NCBI GenBank assembly: GCA_013153475.1
Contig: JAADEJ010000017.1
Span: 1 to 56,640, forward strand
DNA from: Campylobacterota bacterium
GTDB lineage: Bacteria > Campylobacterota > Campylobacteria > Campylobacterales > Hydrogenimonadaceae
Direction of reading: 5' to 3'
Length of the DNA: 56,640 nt
Positions within the stretch are counted from its first letter, which is position 1. Every line of letters starts with the position of its first letter. The notes under the pieces are model-generated. The model saw nothing but the letters and a program-made list of their open reading frames with translations, was not told the origin of the DNA and did not search any database. The translations under genes and the position numbers were made by a program. Below are positions 19,909-30,792 of this stretch, piece by piece.

Positions 19909-20668
19909 GTGTGTCGGGGTTTGGCACCACAACCGCCGCCGGAATCCAGTGTCCGAGGATTTTACGGATAGTGCCGTTCTGGCGCCACGTTTGAATAGAT
20001 GAATCCAACGCTTTTTTCAGCGCTGTCTGGCCCGGTTGCAGGGCCCAGGCCAGGGGCTCATCGGTGTAGGGGAGGTACCAGCCGGCGATATGCTCAAGCG
20101 GGTGGACACTGGTGTAGTACCAGACGGTGGGGGCGTCCACAAAGAGGTAGTCGATTTGGTTACGAATAAGCGCGGCAATGCCCTCTTCGATTGTCTCGAA
20201 TCCAAAAGATTTGGCTTTATGAAAGCGGCGGGTAATCAGCAGTCGGCCTGTGGTCCCTTTGAGGTAGCCTACGCGCATGCCCACACCGTCGGAGGAGGGG
20301 TTGGGAATGAGGCGGTTGGCCTGATGGGTGAGGGCCATCTGGGCCGTATGCCACCACGGGACGGTAAAGAGCATTTTTTCGGTGCGGGGTTTGGTGATGG
20401 AAAGACCCGCCATGATGATGTCGATCTCCCCGTTTTTCAGGGCTTCAAAAAGCTTTTTGAAGGGTAGGACTTTGATTCGCAAAGGGCGGTGGAGGGCTTT
20501 GGCGACCAGGCGGGCCAGATCCATTTCGATACCCACCGTCTGGCCTTCGGCGTTTTTGAAGGTGTAGGGGGGCAGGGCGGTGTCGGTGCCGATGCGCAGG
20601 GGTTCGGCACTCCAGAGTATCGATGTGACAAGGAGCGAAAAGAGGAAAAGTTTAGCGAAGAAGCCCAT
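19889..20668 (-). CDS. Periplasmic solute-binding protein, family 3 (amino-acid type)
   Basis: A 259-residue exported protein. The signal peptide MGFFAKLFLFSLLVTSILWSA is followed by a type II periplasmic binding fold: LRIGTDTALPPYTFKN, GIEMDLARLVAKAL, LKNGEIDIIMAGLSITKPR, GYLKGTTG and LIRNQIDYLFVD. Proteins of this kind bind polar amino acids or act as sensory domains. No permease gene accompanies it. ATG 20668 is preferred over upstream in-frame ATGs because it opens the signal peptide and has AGAGG 7 bases before it. The start overlaps the plsC end by 17 bases, so it is the last gene of the ctpA-pur-plsC run. Confidence 0.82.
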   Translation of the reverse strand: MGFFAKLFLFSLLVTSILWSAEPLRIGTDTALPPYTFKNAEGQTVGIEMDLARLVAKALHRPLRIKVLPFKKLFEALKNGEIDIIMAGLSITKPRTEKMLFTVPWWHTAQMALTHQANRLIPNPSSDGVGMRVGYLKGTTGRLLITRRFHKAKSFGFETIEEGIAALIRNQIDYLFVDAPTVWYYTSVHPLEHIAGWYLPYTDEPLAWALQPGQTALKKALDSSIQTWRQNGTIRKILGHWIPAAVVVPNPDTPIRFDR

Positions 20669-21356
20669 GCTCAGCCTCTTCGTCAATGCGTCTTTGCATC
20701 TGGGCATGAAGCTCTTCATACCACTTTTGGGGCGCCTCTTTGGCGTCGATGGCCGGCAGGAAGATCACTTTGACGGTACCTGAGCCTGATGTTTTTTCAT
20801 GCTCGTTGACAATGCGCTTGCTTCCCACGATCACGACCGGCTGGACGATAAGACCGAATTTTTCGGCGATCATGCGGGTGCCCTCTTTGAAAGGCAGAAG
20901 CTTTTGGGTTTTGGAGCGGGTTCCCTCGGGAAAGATAGCTACGGGTCGGTGCATCTTTTCGATAGAGGTTTTCACCTCTTTAAGCAGTTTGATCAACCCT
21001 TTGCGATCCTGCCGATCGATGCTGATCATCTCGGCGTTTTTAAGCAGTAACCCAAACCACGGCACCTCAAAAAGCTCCTTTTTGGCGACCCAACGGAGGT
21101 TCTTTTTCAGTAGCGCTTCCATCACGATAATGTCGACGATGCCCTGGTGGTTCATGATGTAAAGCTGGGCTCTTTCATCGGGTTGGCCGACGGTCTCGAT
21201 GCGCGCGCCCAGCAGCGCCACCATCACCCGGTTGCCGTAGTGCAGAATCTCCCGTTTTCGGTTGGGAAAGAGAATGAGAGAGGGAATCATAAGCGAGACG
21301 ACGAAGGAGATGACGAACGCGGCGTAAAAGAATCTAATTTTGGCAAAGATCTTCAT
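20652..21356 (-). CDS. plsC: 1-acyl-sn-glycerol-3-phosphate acyltransferase
   Basis: Acylates lysophosphatidic acid to phosphatidic acid at the inner membrane. The 234-residue protein has an N-terminal membrane helix and the catalytic NHQGIVDIIVME (HX4D form), a substrate motif FPEGTRSK and a following VIVGSKRI region. The start overlaps the preceding BatD-like gene by 23 bases. Its place after purQ and an unknown membrane protein matches the order I recall in Campylobacter. Confidence 0.92.
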   Translation of the reverse strand: MKIFAKIRFFYAAFVISFVVSLMIPSLILFPNRKREILHYGNRVMVALLGARIETVGQPDERAQLYIMNHQGIVDIIVMEALLKKNLRWVAKKELFEVPWFGLLLKNAEMISIDRQDRKGLIKLLKEVKTSIEKMHRPVAIFPEGTRSKTQKLLPFKEGTRMIAEKFGLIVQPVVIVGSKRIVNEHEKTSGSGTVKVIFLPAIDAKEAPQKWYEELHAQMQRRIDEEAEHGLLR

Positions 21357-22449
21357 GTTTGACCCATCCTATTCGGTTGTTGGGAAGCTGGATTTTGACA
21401 TAGTCGCCCCGAACCGCCATCTCTTTGGCTTCGGTTTGAGTCTCCAGACGCAGAAACGGGGTACTTTGCGGTGTGGGCAGCAGGTAGACGACGGCGTTGC
21501 GTTTGAGACAAACCTTTTTTAGGGGAATAAGGTAGGTAAGCAGATAGGCGGTGGCCAGCGTGACATAAAAGGGATAGCGCCAGCGACGGGTTCTCCACCA
21601 AAGCAGCAGCCACAGAAGAATGAAAAAGAGCGTCACGGCGATTTTGAAACGGGTAAACTCGCTGGCCTGCGGGTCGAGGTTTGTCTGGGTGCTGACACTG
21701 CTGCGTTTGACAAGCACCGGAATACGGAAAGTCTCGTATCGGTTTTTGGTGAGATTGAAATAGCTGAAGCGTACCTGCTCGATATTCTCCGGCAAAATGG
21801 CGTAATAGACCATTTGTCTCTCTCCCAACGTGCCTTTAAGAGAATCGATTCCCTCTTTGAGGGCGCCGGACAGGTGGAAATCGCGCAGGTTGGCGAAAGA
21901 GGCGTCGATCTCGAGAACCAGTATGTTGCGCCCCTTGTCATAGGTTGAGGCCTGATAGTTACGCAAACGCATGGTACGGGCCAAGACGCCGCAAAAGTGG
22001 TTTGGCGGGTTGAGACGTACCGCCGTGAGAGAGGCGGGGGCCGAAACGGCCTTGTCCGAACCGTCTTCGTAGCGGACGACAAAACGGGGAAGGGTCGCCG
22101 GTGTGTCGGTGGCCTGCAAATAGAAGGTAAGGCGGTTGATAGCCCTGGGAGCGACCCTTCTGGGCCCGTCTATCACACGAATATGACGCCCCCCTTCCGT
22201 GGTGACGATATAGGGGAGATGCTTGTTGAGAGAGGTGATTTTGACGGTAACGGGAAAGATCTCCCCGACATAGACCTTTTCGGGGAGATTCTCAAGTGAG
22301 AGATAGAGGAGCGCCTCACGTCCCTCCTCTTCCGGCATCTGGGCGGAAGGCGGCGCATAAACCGGTCTCTCCTCTTCAAACGCGGCCGTCCCCCAGAGCA
22401 GGGAAGTGAGCGTCAGGGCGATGAAAAATATCCGCGCGATCAGGAGCAC
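21334..22449 (-). CDS. BatD/SH3-like membrane protein of unknown function
   Basis: A 371-residue protein. It has an N-terminal signal segment ([21 protein letters not shown]) and an exported beta-rich region around 45-150 ([23 protein letters not shown], like the immunoglobulin-type repeats of BatD and oxygen-tolerance proteins). Two membrane helices follow near 265-310 ([11 protein letters not shown]), then a C-terminal SH3-like piece ending [21 protein letters not shown]. The start is GTG 22449, overlapping the purQ stop; no other ordinary start is available before the signal. It lies between purQ and plsC, overlapping both, a place also held by an uncharacterised periplasmic protein in Campylobacter as I recall. 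The function is not known. Confidence 0.7.
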   Translation of the reverse strand: MLLIARIFFIALTLTSLLWGTAAFEEERPVYAPPSAQMPEEEGREALLYLSLENLPEKVYVGEIFPVTVKITSLNKHLPYIVTTEGGRHIRVIDGPRRVAPRAINRLTFYLQATDTPATLPRFVVRYEDGSDKAVSAPASLTAVRLNPPNHFCGVLARTMRLRNYQASTYDKGRNILVLEIDASFANLRDFHLSGALKEGIDSLKGTLGERQMVYYAILPENIEQVRFSYFNLTKNRYETFRIPVLVKRSSVSTQTNLDPQASEFTRFKIAVTLFFILLWLLLWWRTRRWRYPFYVTLATAYLLTYLIPLKKVCLKRNAVVYLLPTPQSTPFLRLETQTEAKEMAVRGDYVKIQLPNNRIGWVKHEDLCQN

Positions 22450-23111
22450 AACCCTTCCAACATTTTCACACCGTCATCGGAGCCCAAAACGTCCTCCATG
22501 GCCCTTTCCGGGTGGGGCATCAGGCCAAAGACATTGCGCTCTTTGTTGCAGATGCCGGCGATGTTGTCCACCGAGCCGTTGGGGTTGGCCGGGTTACCCG
22601 CTTCGTCGCAATAGGTCAGTAGCACCTGGCCGTTATCCCAAAGCGCTTTGAGGCCCTCTTCTTCGATAAAGTAGTTCCCCTCGGCATGGGCGATGGGAAT
22701 GTTTAACAGCTCTCCCGCCTCGCATTTGCTCAAAAAACGGTTGTCGCGATTTTCCACTTTGAGCCAGTGGTGCTTGGAGACAAAGTGGAGGTTTTCGTTG
22801 CGTTTCATGGCGCCGGGGAGCAGGTGGCTCTCAAGCAGGATCTGAAAGCCGTTGCAGATGCCCAAAACATAGCCCCCTTTTTCGGCAAACGCCTTGACCG
22901 CTTGCATGACGGGGCTGAAACGGGCGATGGCGCCGCTACGCAGGTAGTCGCCGTAGCTGAATCCGCCGGGGACTACGACCAGGTCGGTATTTTCGGGCAG
23001 GGCGGTCTCTTCGTGCCAAAGAATGGTGACGTTTTGGTTGAGTCGCTTAAAAGCGTATTGGGTGTCAAATTCGCAGTTGGTGCCCGGAAACTGCAAAACG
23101 GTCACGTTCAT
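22440..23111 (-). CDS. purQ: Phosphoribosylformylglycinamidine synthase, glutaminase subunit
   Basis: Class I glutamine amidotransferase that supplies ammonia to PurL in purine synthesis. The 223-residue protein has [31 protein letters not shown], the nucleophile elbow [19 protein letters not shown] and the C-terminal [12 protein letters not shown] with the catalytic histidine and glutamate. It overlaps purS by 4 bases. It works with PurS (next gene) and the small-type PurL at 40.7 kb. Confidence 0.96.
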   Translation of the reverse strand: MNVTVLQFPGTNCEFDTQYAFKRLNQNVTILWHEETALPENTDLVVVPGGFSYGDYLRSGAIARFSPVMQAVKAFAEKGGYVLGICNGFQILLESHLLPGAMKRNENLHFVSKHHWLKVENRDNRFLSKCEAGELLNIPIAHAEGNYFIEEEGLKALWDNGQVLLTYCDEAGNPANPNGSVDNIAGICNKERNVFGLMPHPERAMEDVLGSDDGVKMLEGLCS

Positions 23112-23350
23112 GAGACAATCTCGACGTTGTAATCTTCAATCACGGTGTTGGCCAACAGGGTTTCGCACATCTTCTCCACTTCCGCTTTGGCCGCCTCTTT
23201 GTCATCGGCTTCCAGCTCCAAAACGATCTGCTTGCCGACACGGACATCTTTGACGCCGTTAAAACCCAGCGAATCCAGGGCGTGGTGAACCGCTTTGCCC
23301 TGGGGGTCAAGAACCCCCTCTTTCAGATAGACGTTGACGATGGCTTTCAT
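23108..23350 (-). CDS. purS: Phosphoribosylformylglycinamidine synthase subunit PurS
   Basis: A small 80-residue subunit that bridges PurQ and PurL in the three-part FGAM synthase. It starts [21 protein letters not shown] with the typical HHALDSLGF and [13 protein letters not shown]. It overlaps purC and purQ by 4 bases each. Presence of PurS agrees with the 736-residue PurL in this window, since PurS is used by organisms with the short PurL. Confidence 0.95.
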   Translation of the reverse strand: MKAIVNVYLKEGVLDPQGKAVHHALDSLGFNGVKDVRVGKQIVLELEADDKEAAKAEVEKMCETLLANTVIEDYNVEIVS

Positions 23351-24066
23351 TTGTTTTCTCCCAAAATGCGTTTAAGAACCTCTTCATAGGCGACTTTCAC
23401 GCCGCCAAGTCCCTGGCGGAAGCGGTCTTTGTCCAGCTTTTCGCCCGATTCCATATCCCAAAATCGGCAACTGTCGGGGCTGATCTCATCAGCCAGCAGA
23501 ATGTTGCCTTCACGGTCGTAGCCGAACTCCACTTTGAAATCGACCAGGTTCAGGCCCTTGTCGGCGAAGAAGGATTTGAGAATGACATTGATCTCCCGGC
23601 CCAGCCGTTTGAGCTCCTCCAGGTCACCTTCGTGGCGCACCAGGTCAAGGATAAGGCAGTGCTCGTCGTTGATGATGGGGTCGTTCAGGTCGTCACGTTT
23701 GTAGTAGAACTCCACCAGGGTAAAGGGGAGCTTGGTGCCGTCTTCGATACCCAGCCGTTTGGAGAGACTGCCGGTGGCGATATTGCGTACCACCACCTCA
23801 ATCAGGATGATCTCCACTTTTTTGACCAGCATATGGTTCTCGTCGGGGGTATCGACGTAGTGGGTGGGGATCCCCTTGCTTTCAAGCAGTTTGAAAAGCT
23901 CGGTGCTGATACGGTTGTTCAATGCGCCTTTACCCGCTTCGGTGTCGTGCTTTTCGCCGTTGAAGGCGGTCAGGTCGTCTTTGAACTCGGCGATCAGCAG
24001 GTTGTCGTCGTCGGTGGTGAAGAGCCGTTTGGCCTTGCCTTCGTAAAGGAGGTCGCGTTTTTGCAT
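23347..24066 (-). CDS. purC: SAICAR synthase
   Basis: Phosphoribosylaminoimidazole-succinocarboxamide synthase, which adds aspartate to CAIR in purine synthesis. The 239-residue protein has the N-terminal [15 protein letters not shown], the KGALNNRIS loop, [27 protein letters not shown] and [14 protein letters not shown], all diagnostic. It begins 3 bases after the ctpA stop, inside the ctpA-purC-purS-purQ run. Confidence 0.96.
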   Translation of the reverse strand: MQKRDLLYEGKAKRLFTTDDDNLLIAEFKDDLTAFNGEKHDTEAGKGALNNRISTELFKLLESKGIPTHYVDTPDENHMLVKKVEIILIEVVVRNIATGSLSKRLGIEDGTKLPFTLVEFYYKRDDLNDPIINDEHCLILDLVRHEGDLEELKRLGREINVILKSFFADKGLNLVDFKVEFGYDREGNILLADEISPDSCRFWDMESGEKLDKDRFRQGLGGVKVAYEEVLKRILGENK

Positions 24067-24069
24067 CGG

Positions 24070-25389
24070 TTATTTCCTTCCGTGAGTGATGATGAGCGCG
24101 CGCAGAATATCGACACCCTCTTTGAGCTGGTTGTCGTCATGCAGCTCTTTTTCGGTGATGACCTTTTTGTCATCCTCTTTTTTGGATGATTGGGTGTCGC
24201 TCTTTTTACCGTCGATCTTCTCCAGTTCGCTTTTGAGGTGTTTTTTCAGTTCCGCTTCCTTGATGGCGAAGGTGTCTTCCTCGATCTGCACTTTGCCGAA
24301 AGGCACTTTGATGTCGGGCGTGACGCCGACGGCCTGGATGGTACGGCCGCTGGGAAGATAATAGCGGGCGATGGTAAGACGCAGGGCCTCTTTTTTGTTG
24401 ATGGGCATGATGATCTGTACCGATCCCTTGCCGAACGTCTTTTCACCCACGATGACGGCCCGGCGGTGGTCCTGCAACGAGCCGCTGACGATTTCGCTTG
24501 CGCTCGCGCTTCCGCCGTTGACGAGAACTACCAGCGGAATCTTGGCACGGGTGCCCTCTTTGTGGGCTTTGTAGACGTCGTTTTCCTCTTTGACCCGACC
24601 TTTTTGGGAGACGATGACGCCGTGATCGACAAAAAGATCTACCAGGCCCACCGCCTGATCCAGCAGACCGCCGGGGTTGTTGCGCAGGTCAATAATAATG
24701 CCCTTGGCCGTCGGGTTGTCGGCCAGGGCTTTTTTGACATCTTTGACCACCTTCTGATCGAAAGAGACCACCCGGATGTAGAGGATATCCCCGTCGATTT
24801 TCTTGGTGTAGACCGATTGGATCTTGATGATGGCGCGGGTAATGGGGATGACAATGGGCTTGGGTTCGTTTTTGCGTACGACGGTCAGCTTGATTTTGGT
24901 GCCGGGCTTGCCCCGCATCAGCTTGACCGCCTCATCCAGCGTCATGTTGAGGGTCGATTTGTCGTCGATTTTTAGAATGATGTCGCCGGCTTTGATGCCC
25001 GCTTTGTCGGCGGGCGTGCCGTCGAGCGGGGCGATGACGGTGAGCGCCCCGTCACGCATACCGACGGTAATGCCCAGTCCCCCGAATTCGCCGGAGGTCT
25101 GGATTTTCATCTCCTTGAAACTTTTGGCGTCCAGAAAGGAGGAGTGGGCGTCGAGATTGGCCATGAGGCCTTTGATCGCCTTGTTGATGATCTCGTTGAT
25201 GGTCAGATCGTCGACATAGTAGTGCTCGACGGTGCTGATGACTTGTGTAAATTTGGTCAGCGCTTCCAGTTTGGAGACGGTATCGGTCTGGGCTCTGTTT
25301 TTGGCGAGCAGTCCGGGTGCGGTCATCAGGCTGAGCGCGACGGCGGTGGAGAAGAAGCCGGCGGTAACAAACGATCTTTTGTGTTTCAT
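24070..25389 (-). CDS. ctpA: Carboxy-terminal processing protease, S41 family
   Basis: A 439-residue exported serine protease. It has an N-terminal signal (SFVTAGFFSTAVALSLMTAPGL), a cap region, a PDZ domain about 95-180 (GGLGITVGMRDG, AGIKAGDIILKIDD) and the S41 catalytic domain. The latter has LRNNPGGLLDQAV, the nucleophile region VNGGSASASEIVSGSLQD and the lysine in VGEKTFGKGSVQ. The tail after about residue 390 is highly charged and lysine-rich. It is the first gene of a minus-strand run divergent from clpB, the same arrangement I recall in Campylobacter. Substrates are not known. Confidence 0.94.
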   Translation of the reverse strand: MKHKRSFVTAGFFSTAVALSLMTAPGLLAKNRAQTDTVSKLEALTKFTQVISTVEHYYVDDLTINEIINKAIKGLMANLDAHSSFLDAKSFKEMKIQTSGEFGGLGITVGMRDGALTVIAPLDGTPADKAGIKAGDIILKIDDKSTLNMTLDEAVKLMRGKPGTKIKLTVVRKNEPKPIVIPITRAIIKIQSVYTKKIDGDILYIRVVSFDQKVVKDVKKALADNPTAKGIIIDLRNNPGGLLDQAVGLVDLFVDHGVIVSQKGRVKEENDVYKAHKEGTRAKIPLVVLVNGGSASASEIVSGSLQDHRRAVIVGEKTFGKGSVQIIMPINKKEALRLTIARYYLPSGRTIQAVGVTPDIKVPFGKVQIEEDTFAIKEAELKKHLKSELEKIDGKKSDTQSSKKEDDKKVITEKELHDDNQLKEGVDILRALIITHGRK

Positions 25390-25428
25390 GACTGTAGGGA
25401 TCCGTTCCTGGCGAAATTTTTGGAAGAT

Positions 25429-25434
25429 ATTATA
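25429..25434 (-). promoter_or_regulatory. -10 box of the ctpA-pur operon
   Basis: On the minus strand this reads TATAAT, about 40 bases before the ctpA start codon. No clear -35 hexamer is seen at the expected distance. Confidence 0.5.
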
Positions 25435-25520
25435 ATAGGTTGTCTCTGAAAAGCTGATAAATGGGAGAGGTCAGGCCATACTTTTTCGTTTTCTACCGTG
25501 CTTTTTGAATATAAAGAACC

Positions 25521-25548
25521 TTGACAACAATTGACTAAATATGATAAT
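25521..25548 (+). promoter_or_regulatory. Candidate sigma-70 promoter of clpB
   Basis: TTGACA (25521-25526), 16 bases, then GATAAT (25543-25548), about 125 bases before the clpB start. A second possible -10, TAAAAT, is at 25614-25619. No HAIR (HspR) or CIRCE (HrcA) inverted repeat was seen nearby. Confidence 0.5.
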
Positions 25549-25584
25549 GTTGTTTCGCTAAATAACTATTCCAAAGTGCGACTT

Positions 25585-25604
25585 AAGTTGCGGAAAAGTT
25601 GCGG
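25585..25604 (+). repeat. Two direct copies of AAGTTGCGG before clpB
   Basis: AAGTTGCGG occurs at 25585-25593 and 25596-25604, an 11-base period, close to one helical turn. It lies between the candidate promoter and the clpB start and next to a short palindrome (ACTTAAGT). It could be an operator, or part of a second promoter with TAAAAT at 25614. Confidence 0.5.
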
Positions 25605-25674
25605 GAATGGGTGTAAAATTTCCCCAAACAAAATGAGACGATCCGCCCAAAGGCGGTAACGAAGGAGCGTGAAG

Positions 25675-28248
<2,574 letters not shown>

Positions 28249-28250
28249 GC

Positions 28251-28279
28251 TCGGAAGGGGGCGGTCTGCCGCCTTCCGA
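28251..28279 (+). terminator. Stem-loop after clpB
   Basis: TCGGAAGG (28251-28258) pairs with CCTTCCGA (28272-28279) around a GC-rich loop, three bases after the clpB stop. The tail is not a clean T run, so the termination strength is uncertain. Confidence 0.5.
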
Positions 28280-28402
28280 TACGTTCTCCTAACCTCTACT
28301 AAATAATTATTACTTATGGAAAAAATAATTATCTTCCTTTAAAGAGAAAAGAGTTAAAATCCAGTTAACTTTCAATGTGACCATGTCGGAAAGGGAAAAG
28401 GG

Positions 28403-30322
28403 ATGCGTATATCGGTGTCGATCGCTCTGGCGGCACTATTATCGTGCGGTGTCTGGGGAAGCGACGATCTGGACGCCTTGCTTGGCGAGTATGCCCAAAA
28501 AGCCGACCTTTCCGAACAGACGCGTCGGGAGAGTGCCGGTTTTCTGCAGGTCTATACCCGGCAGGATCTGGACAGGATGCAGATCCGTCAACTCAAGGAG
28601 TTGCTGGAACGAATCCCCTTTTTCCGTTATACCGAAGACAAATACGGTTTGACCAATCCTTTCTACGAACCCTATCAACCTCCCGTTCCCAACGGCGTGA
28701 AAGTCTATATCAACGATCACACCATTTCGGGCGTGTTTACCAACGACGGCCTGCGGGTTTTCGGCCAGATGGATATGTCTTTTATCGATCACGCGGAGAT
28801 CTATCTGGGCATACCTTCCCAGACCTTCGGGATTGAAAGCGCCTATTACGTGATCAAACTCTATACGAAAAACCCGAAGAGAGAGAATACCTCGTTGATC
28901 GGTGCGTTGCTCGGCAGCCGGGGAACGTCGGAAGTATACGGGTATCAGGCCGGTGTGAAAGAGAACTTCGACTATCTGGCCTTTGCCAACTATTCCCACC
29001 TGAACCGGCAGGATGTCAAAGCGCCAAACGGCAATACGCTGCATCGGGACAAAGAGTATTCGACCGGGTACGGTCAGTTGCAAAGCGGCCACCATCGTCT
29101 GGAACTTCAGGTGATGAAGGGAAAGTCGGACGCTTTTATGGGGGACAGTCCCGACCTGATGTCGATCAATCCGGATTTTGACTTCAGCTATTTTTACGGC
29201 GGTTGGTATTACGACAACCCTGACAACGGTTTGAAAGCGTTTGTCAATGCCAGCTATTCGGTCAGCCTCTACGACGATAGAACGGAGCCGCCCTATCCGT
29301 TGGGGTTTTACGAGATCGAGCAACCGCCTTATGTTCAGTTCTATTACGAAGATCATACCCGGATTGAGGAGTTTATCTACGAAGCCCAGCTGAAGAAGCG
29401 TTTCAAATATGGCAAGTTCGTCAACGAAACAGGTCTTCAGGCCCGCTACAAAAAGTTCAATCTCGCCGATACGCCCTATCCCTCTCCAGACGATTACAAT
29501 GCCCAGACCCTGCTCTCTTTTTTCAGTGAGGAGAGTTATCTTTTCGACGATCATCGCATGGCGGTGGCTTCGATCAAAGTGGACCGTTCCATCGAGAACG
29601 GGCATGTGGAGGATTCAACCGTCTATTCCGGGCGGGTAGGGTTTATTTATAACAACGGAAACTGGATCAGCAAAAGTTTTCTGATGTACGCGGAGAGCCT
29701 TCCGGTCATGCAGGCCTACTACGCCAACCGTTATCTATTCCATCAGGATGAGGATCCCGACAAAGAGCAGGGGGCGGTCGGCGCGACCAAACTGATCTAC
29801 CGGACGGGGCAAAACGAGATCTCTTTTCTCGCCTCCAAAATGTTCCGGAAAGACAGTTGTTACTTCTTTCTTGACGAAAACGGAAACGGTAAATACGGCA
29901 ACCTTCCCGATACCATGAGTTTCAATACTTTCATGGCGGAATTGAAACACAACTTCTCTCCTCTCGCGAAAATCTCATTGAACGGATGGGAGAGTATCAA
30001 TATTCTTCGGAACGGTCTGGGAAGCTCCAAAACATTCGGCGGTGTTCTGTCGTGGTCGGCGACGGTCGACAAACTGGATATGCATACGGATTTCATCTAT
30101 CAGCGTTTTGAAGATTTGAAACCGGGGTTGGATTGGAATATGGCGGTGACATACCGCTACTCACGGGCGCTCAGCCTGTTTCTGAAAGCCAACGATATCC
30201 TCGGCAGGGCCCTGAAACAGAACTATTATGTTTACAACCCTTTGACGGGTGTGACGACCAGGCTGGACGGTGTGGATGTGATCGATCGTCGATTATGGGT
30301 CGGGTTGGAGTATCAGTTTTGA
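28403..30322 (+). CDS. TonB-dependent-receptor-like outer-membrane protein
   Basis: A 639-residue exported protein with a signal peptide (MRISVSIALAALLSCGVWG). The plug-like domain at about 40-165 has FLQVYTRQDLDRMQIRQLKE, ELLERIPFFRYTEDKYG and VKVYINDHTISG. The rest is a beta-barrel-like region with alternating aromatic strands, ending in phenylalanine (LWVGLEYQF) as barrel proteins do. I see no standard TonB box after the signal. The barrel is at the short end for transport receptors. The next gene overlaps its stop by 4 bases, and a GGDEF-EAL gene follows, pointing to sensing and not only uptake. I recall similar receptor-like genes beside signalling genes in other Campylobacterota. The ligand is unknown. 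Confidence 0.78.
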   Translation: MRISVSIALAALLSCGVWGSDDLDALLGEYAQKADLSEQTRRESAGFLQVYTRQDLDRMQIRQLKELLERIPFFRYTEDKYGLTNPFYEPYQPPVPNGVKVYINDHTISGVFTNDGLRVFGQMDMSFIDHAEIYLGIPSQTFGIESAYYVIKLYTKNPKRENTSLIGALLGSRGTSEVYGYQAGVKENFDYLAFANYSHLNRQDVKAPNGNTLHRDKEYSTGYGQLQSGHHRLELQVMKGKSDAFMGDSPDLMSINPDFDFSYFYGGWYYDNPDNGLKAFVNASYSVSLYDDRTEPPYPLGFYEIEQPPYVQFYYEDHTRIEEFIYEAQLKKRFKYGKFVNETGLQARYKKFNLADTPYPSPDDYNAQTLLSFFSEESYLFDDHRMAVASIKVDRSIENGHVEDSTVYSGRVGFIYNNGNWISKSFLMYAESLPVMQAYYANRYLFHQDEDPDKEQGAVGATKLIYRTGQNEISFLASKMFRKDSCYFFLDENGNGKYGNLPDTMSFNTFMAELKHNFSPLAKISLNGWESINILRNGLGSSKTFGGVLSWSATVDKLDMHTDFIYQRFEDLKPGLDWNMAVTYRYSRALSLFLKANDILGRALKQNYYVYNPLTGVTTRLDGVDVIDRRLWVGLEYQF

Positions 30323-30753
30323 GACGTCTCCTGCTTTTTCTGCCTTTCTTACTGCTGACTCTTTGGGCCGCGACGGCGGATGAGTTGAAGATCCGCATTA
30401 TGGAGAGTCTCGCACGGTTGGTGACACACAAGGAGAATCCCGGCGTCTATATCGATACGGGCAAACGGTTCGATACCAAGGCGGCGGCGTTGTCGAAAAT
30501 GCGTATCGTCTCCTCCTGTGAAACGGCGGATGTCCTTTTTACCGAGAATGTCGGCGCCCTGATGGAGCGCTGCCGTATCCGGCCGGGGCAGTTGGTCTTT
30601 TCTCTCTCCTACCGGGACTATCTCGCCCATAAAGAGAGGACTATCGGTGCCTTTTTCTGGCAAAAGGGCCGACCCAATATCATTTTGAACGGTGAAGAGC
30701 TTGAAAAAGAGCGGATAGAGATTCCCAAACGGTACGAGAAATATGTGGAGTAG
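30319..30753 (+). CDS. Small exported protein between receptor-like and GGDEF-EAL genes
   Basis: A 144-residue protein of unrecognised family. It starts at TTG 30319 overlapping the receptor stop (TTGA), with GGAG 9 bases upstream, and opens with a signal sequence (LRRLLLFLPFLLLTLWAATA). The mature part has two cysteine-free ends, one internal CETADVLF and one MERCRI cysteine, and a closing IGAFFWQKGRPNIILN then EIPKRYEKYV. That closing pattern and the place in the operon recall YfiR-type periplasmic regulators, which hold back membrane diguanylate cyclases, but this is a resemblance by eye only. An ATG at 30295 in frame would put 8 extra residues before the signal. Confidence 0.65.
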   Translation: MRRLLLFLPFLLLTLWAATADELKIRIMESLARLVTHKENPGVYIDTGKRFDTKAAALSKMRIVSSCETADVLFTENVGALMERCRIRPGQLVFSLSYRDYLAHKERTIGAFFWQKGRPNIILNGEELEKERIEIPKRYEKYVE

Positions 30754-30760
30754 CAAAAAA

Positions 30761-30775
30761 GACGGGCGGGCCGTC
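30761..30775 (+). other. Small hairpin in the receptor-signalling operon
   Basis: GACGG (30761-30765) can pair with CCGTC (30771-30775) in the 39-base gap before the GGDEF-EAL start. It has no T tract after it, so it is not a standard terminator; it might affect messenger stability or ribosome access. Confidence 0.3.
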
Positions 30776-30792
30776 GGGAAAGGTGCCGCCTG

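Noticed and set aside
25390-25674. Possible HspR (HAIR) or HrcA (CIRCE) site upstream of clpB
   Set aside because: No CTTGAGT-N7-ACTCAAG or TTAGCACTC-type repeat is present; only partial CTTGAC/GACT words.
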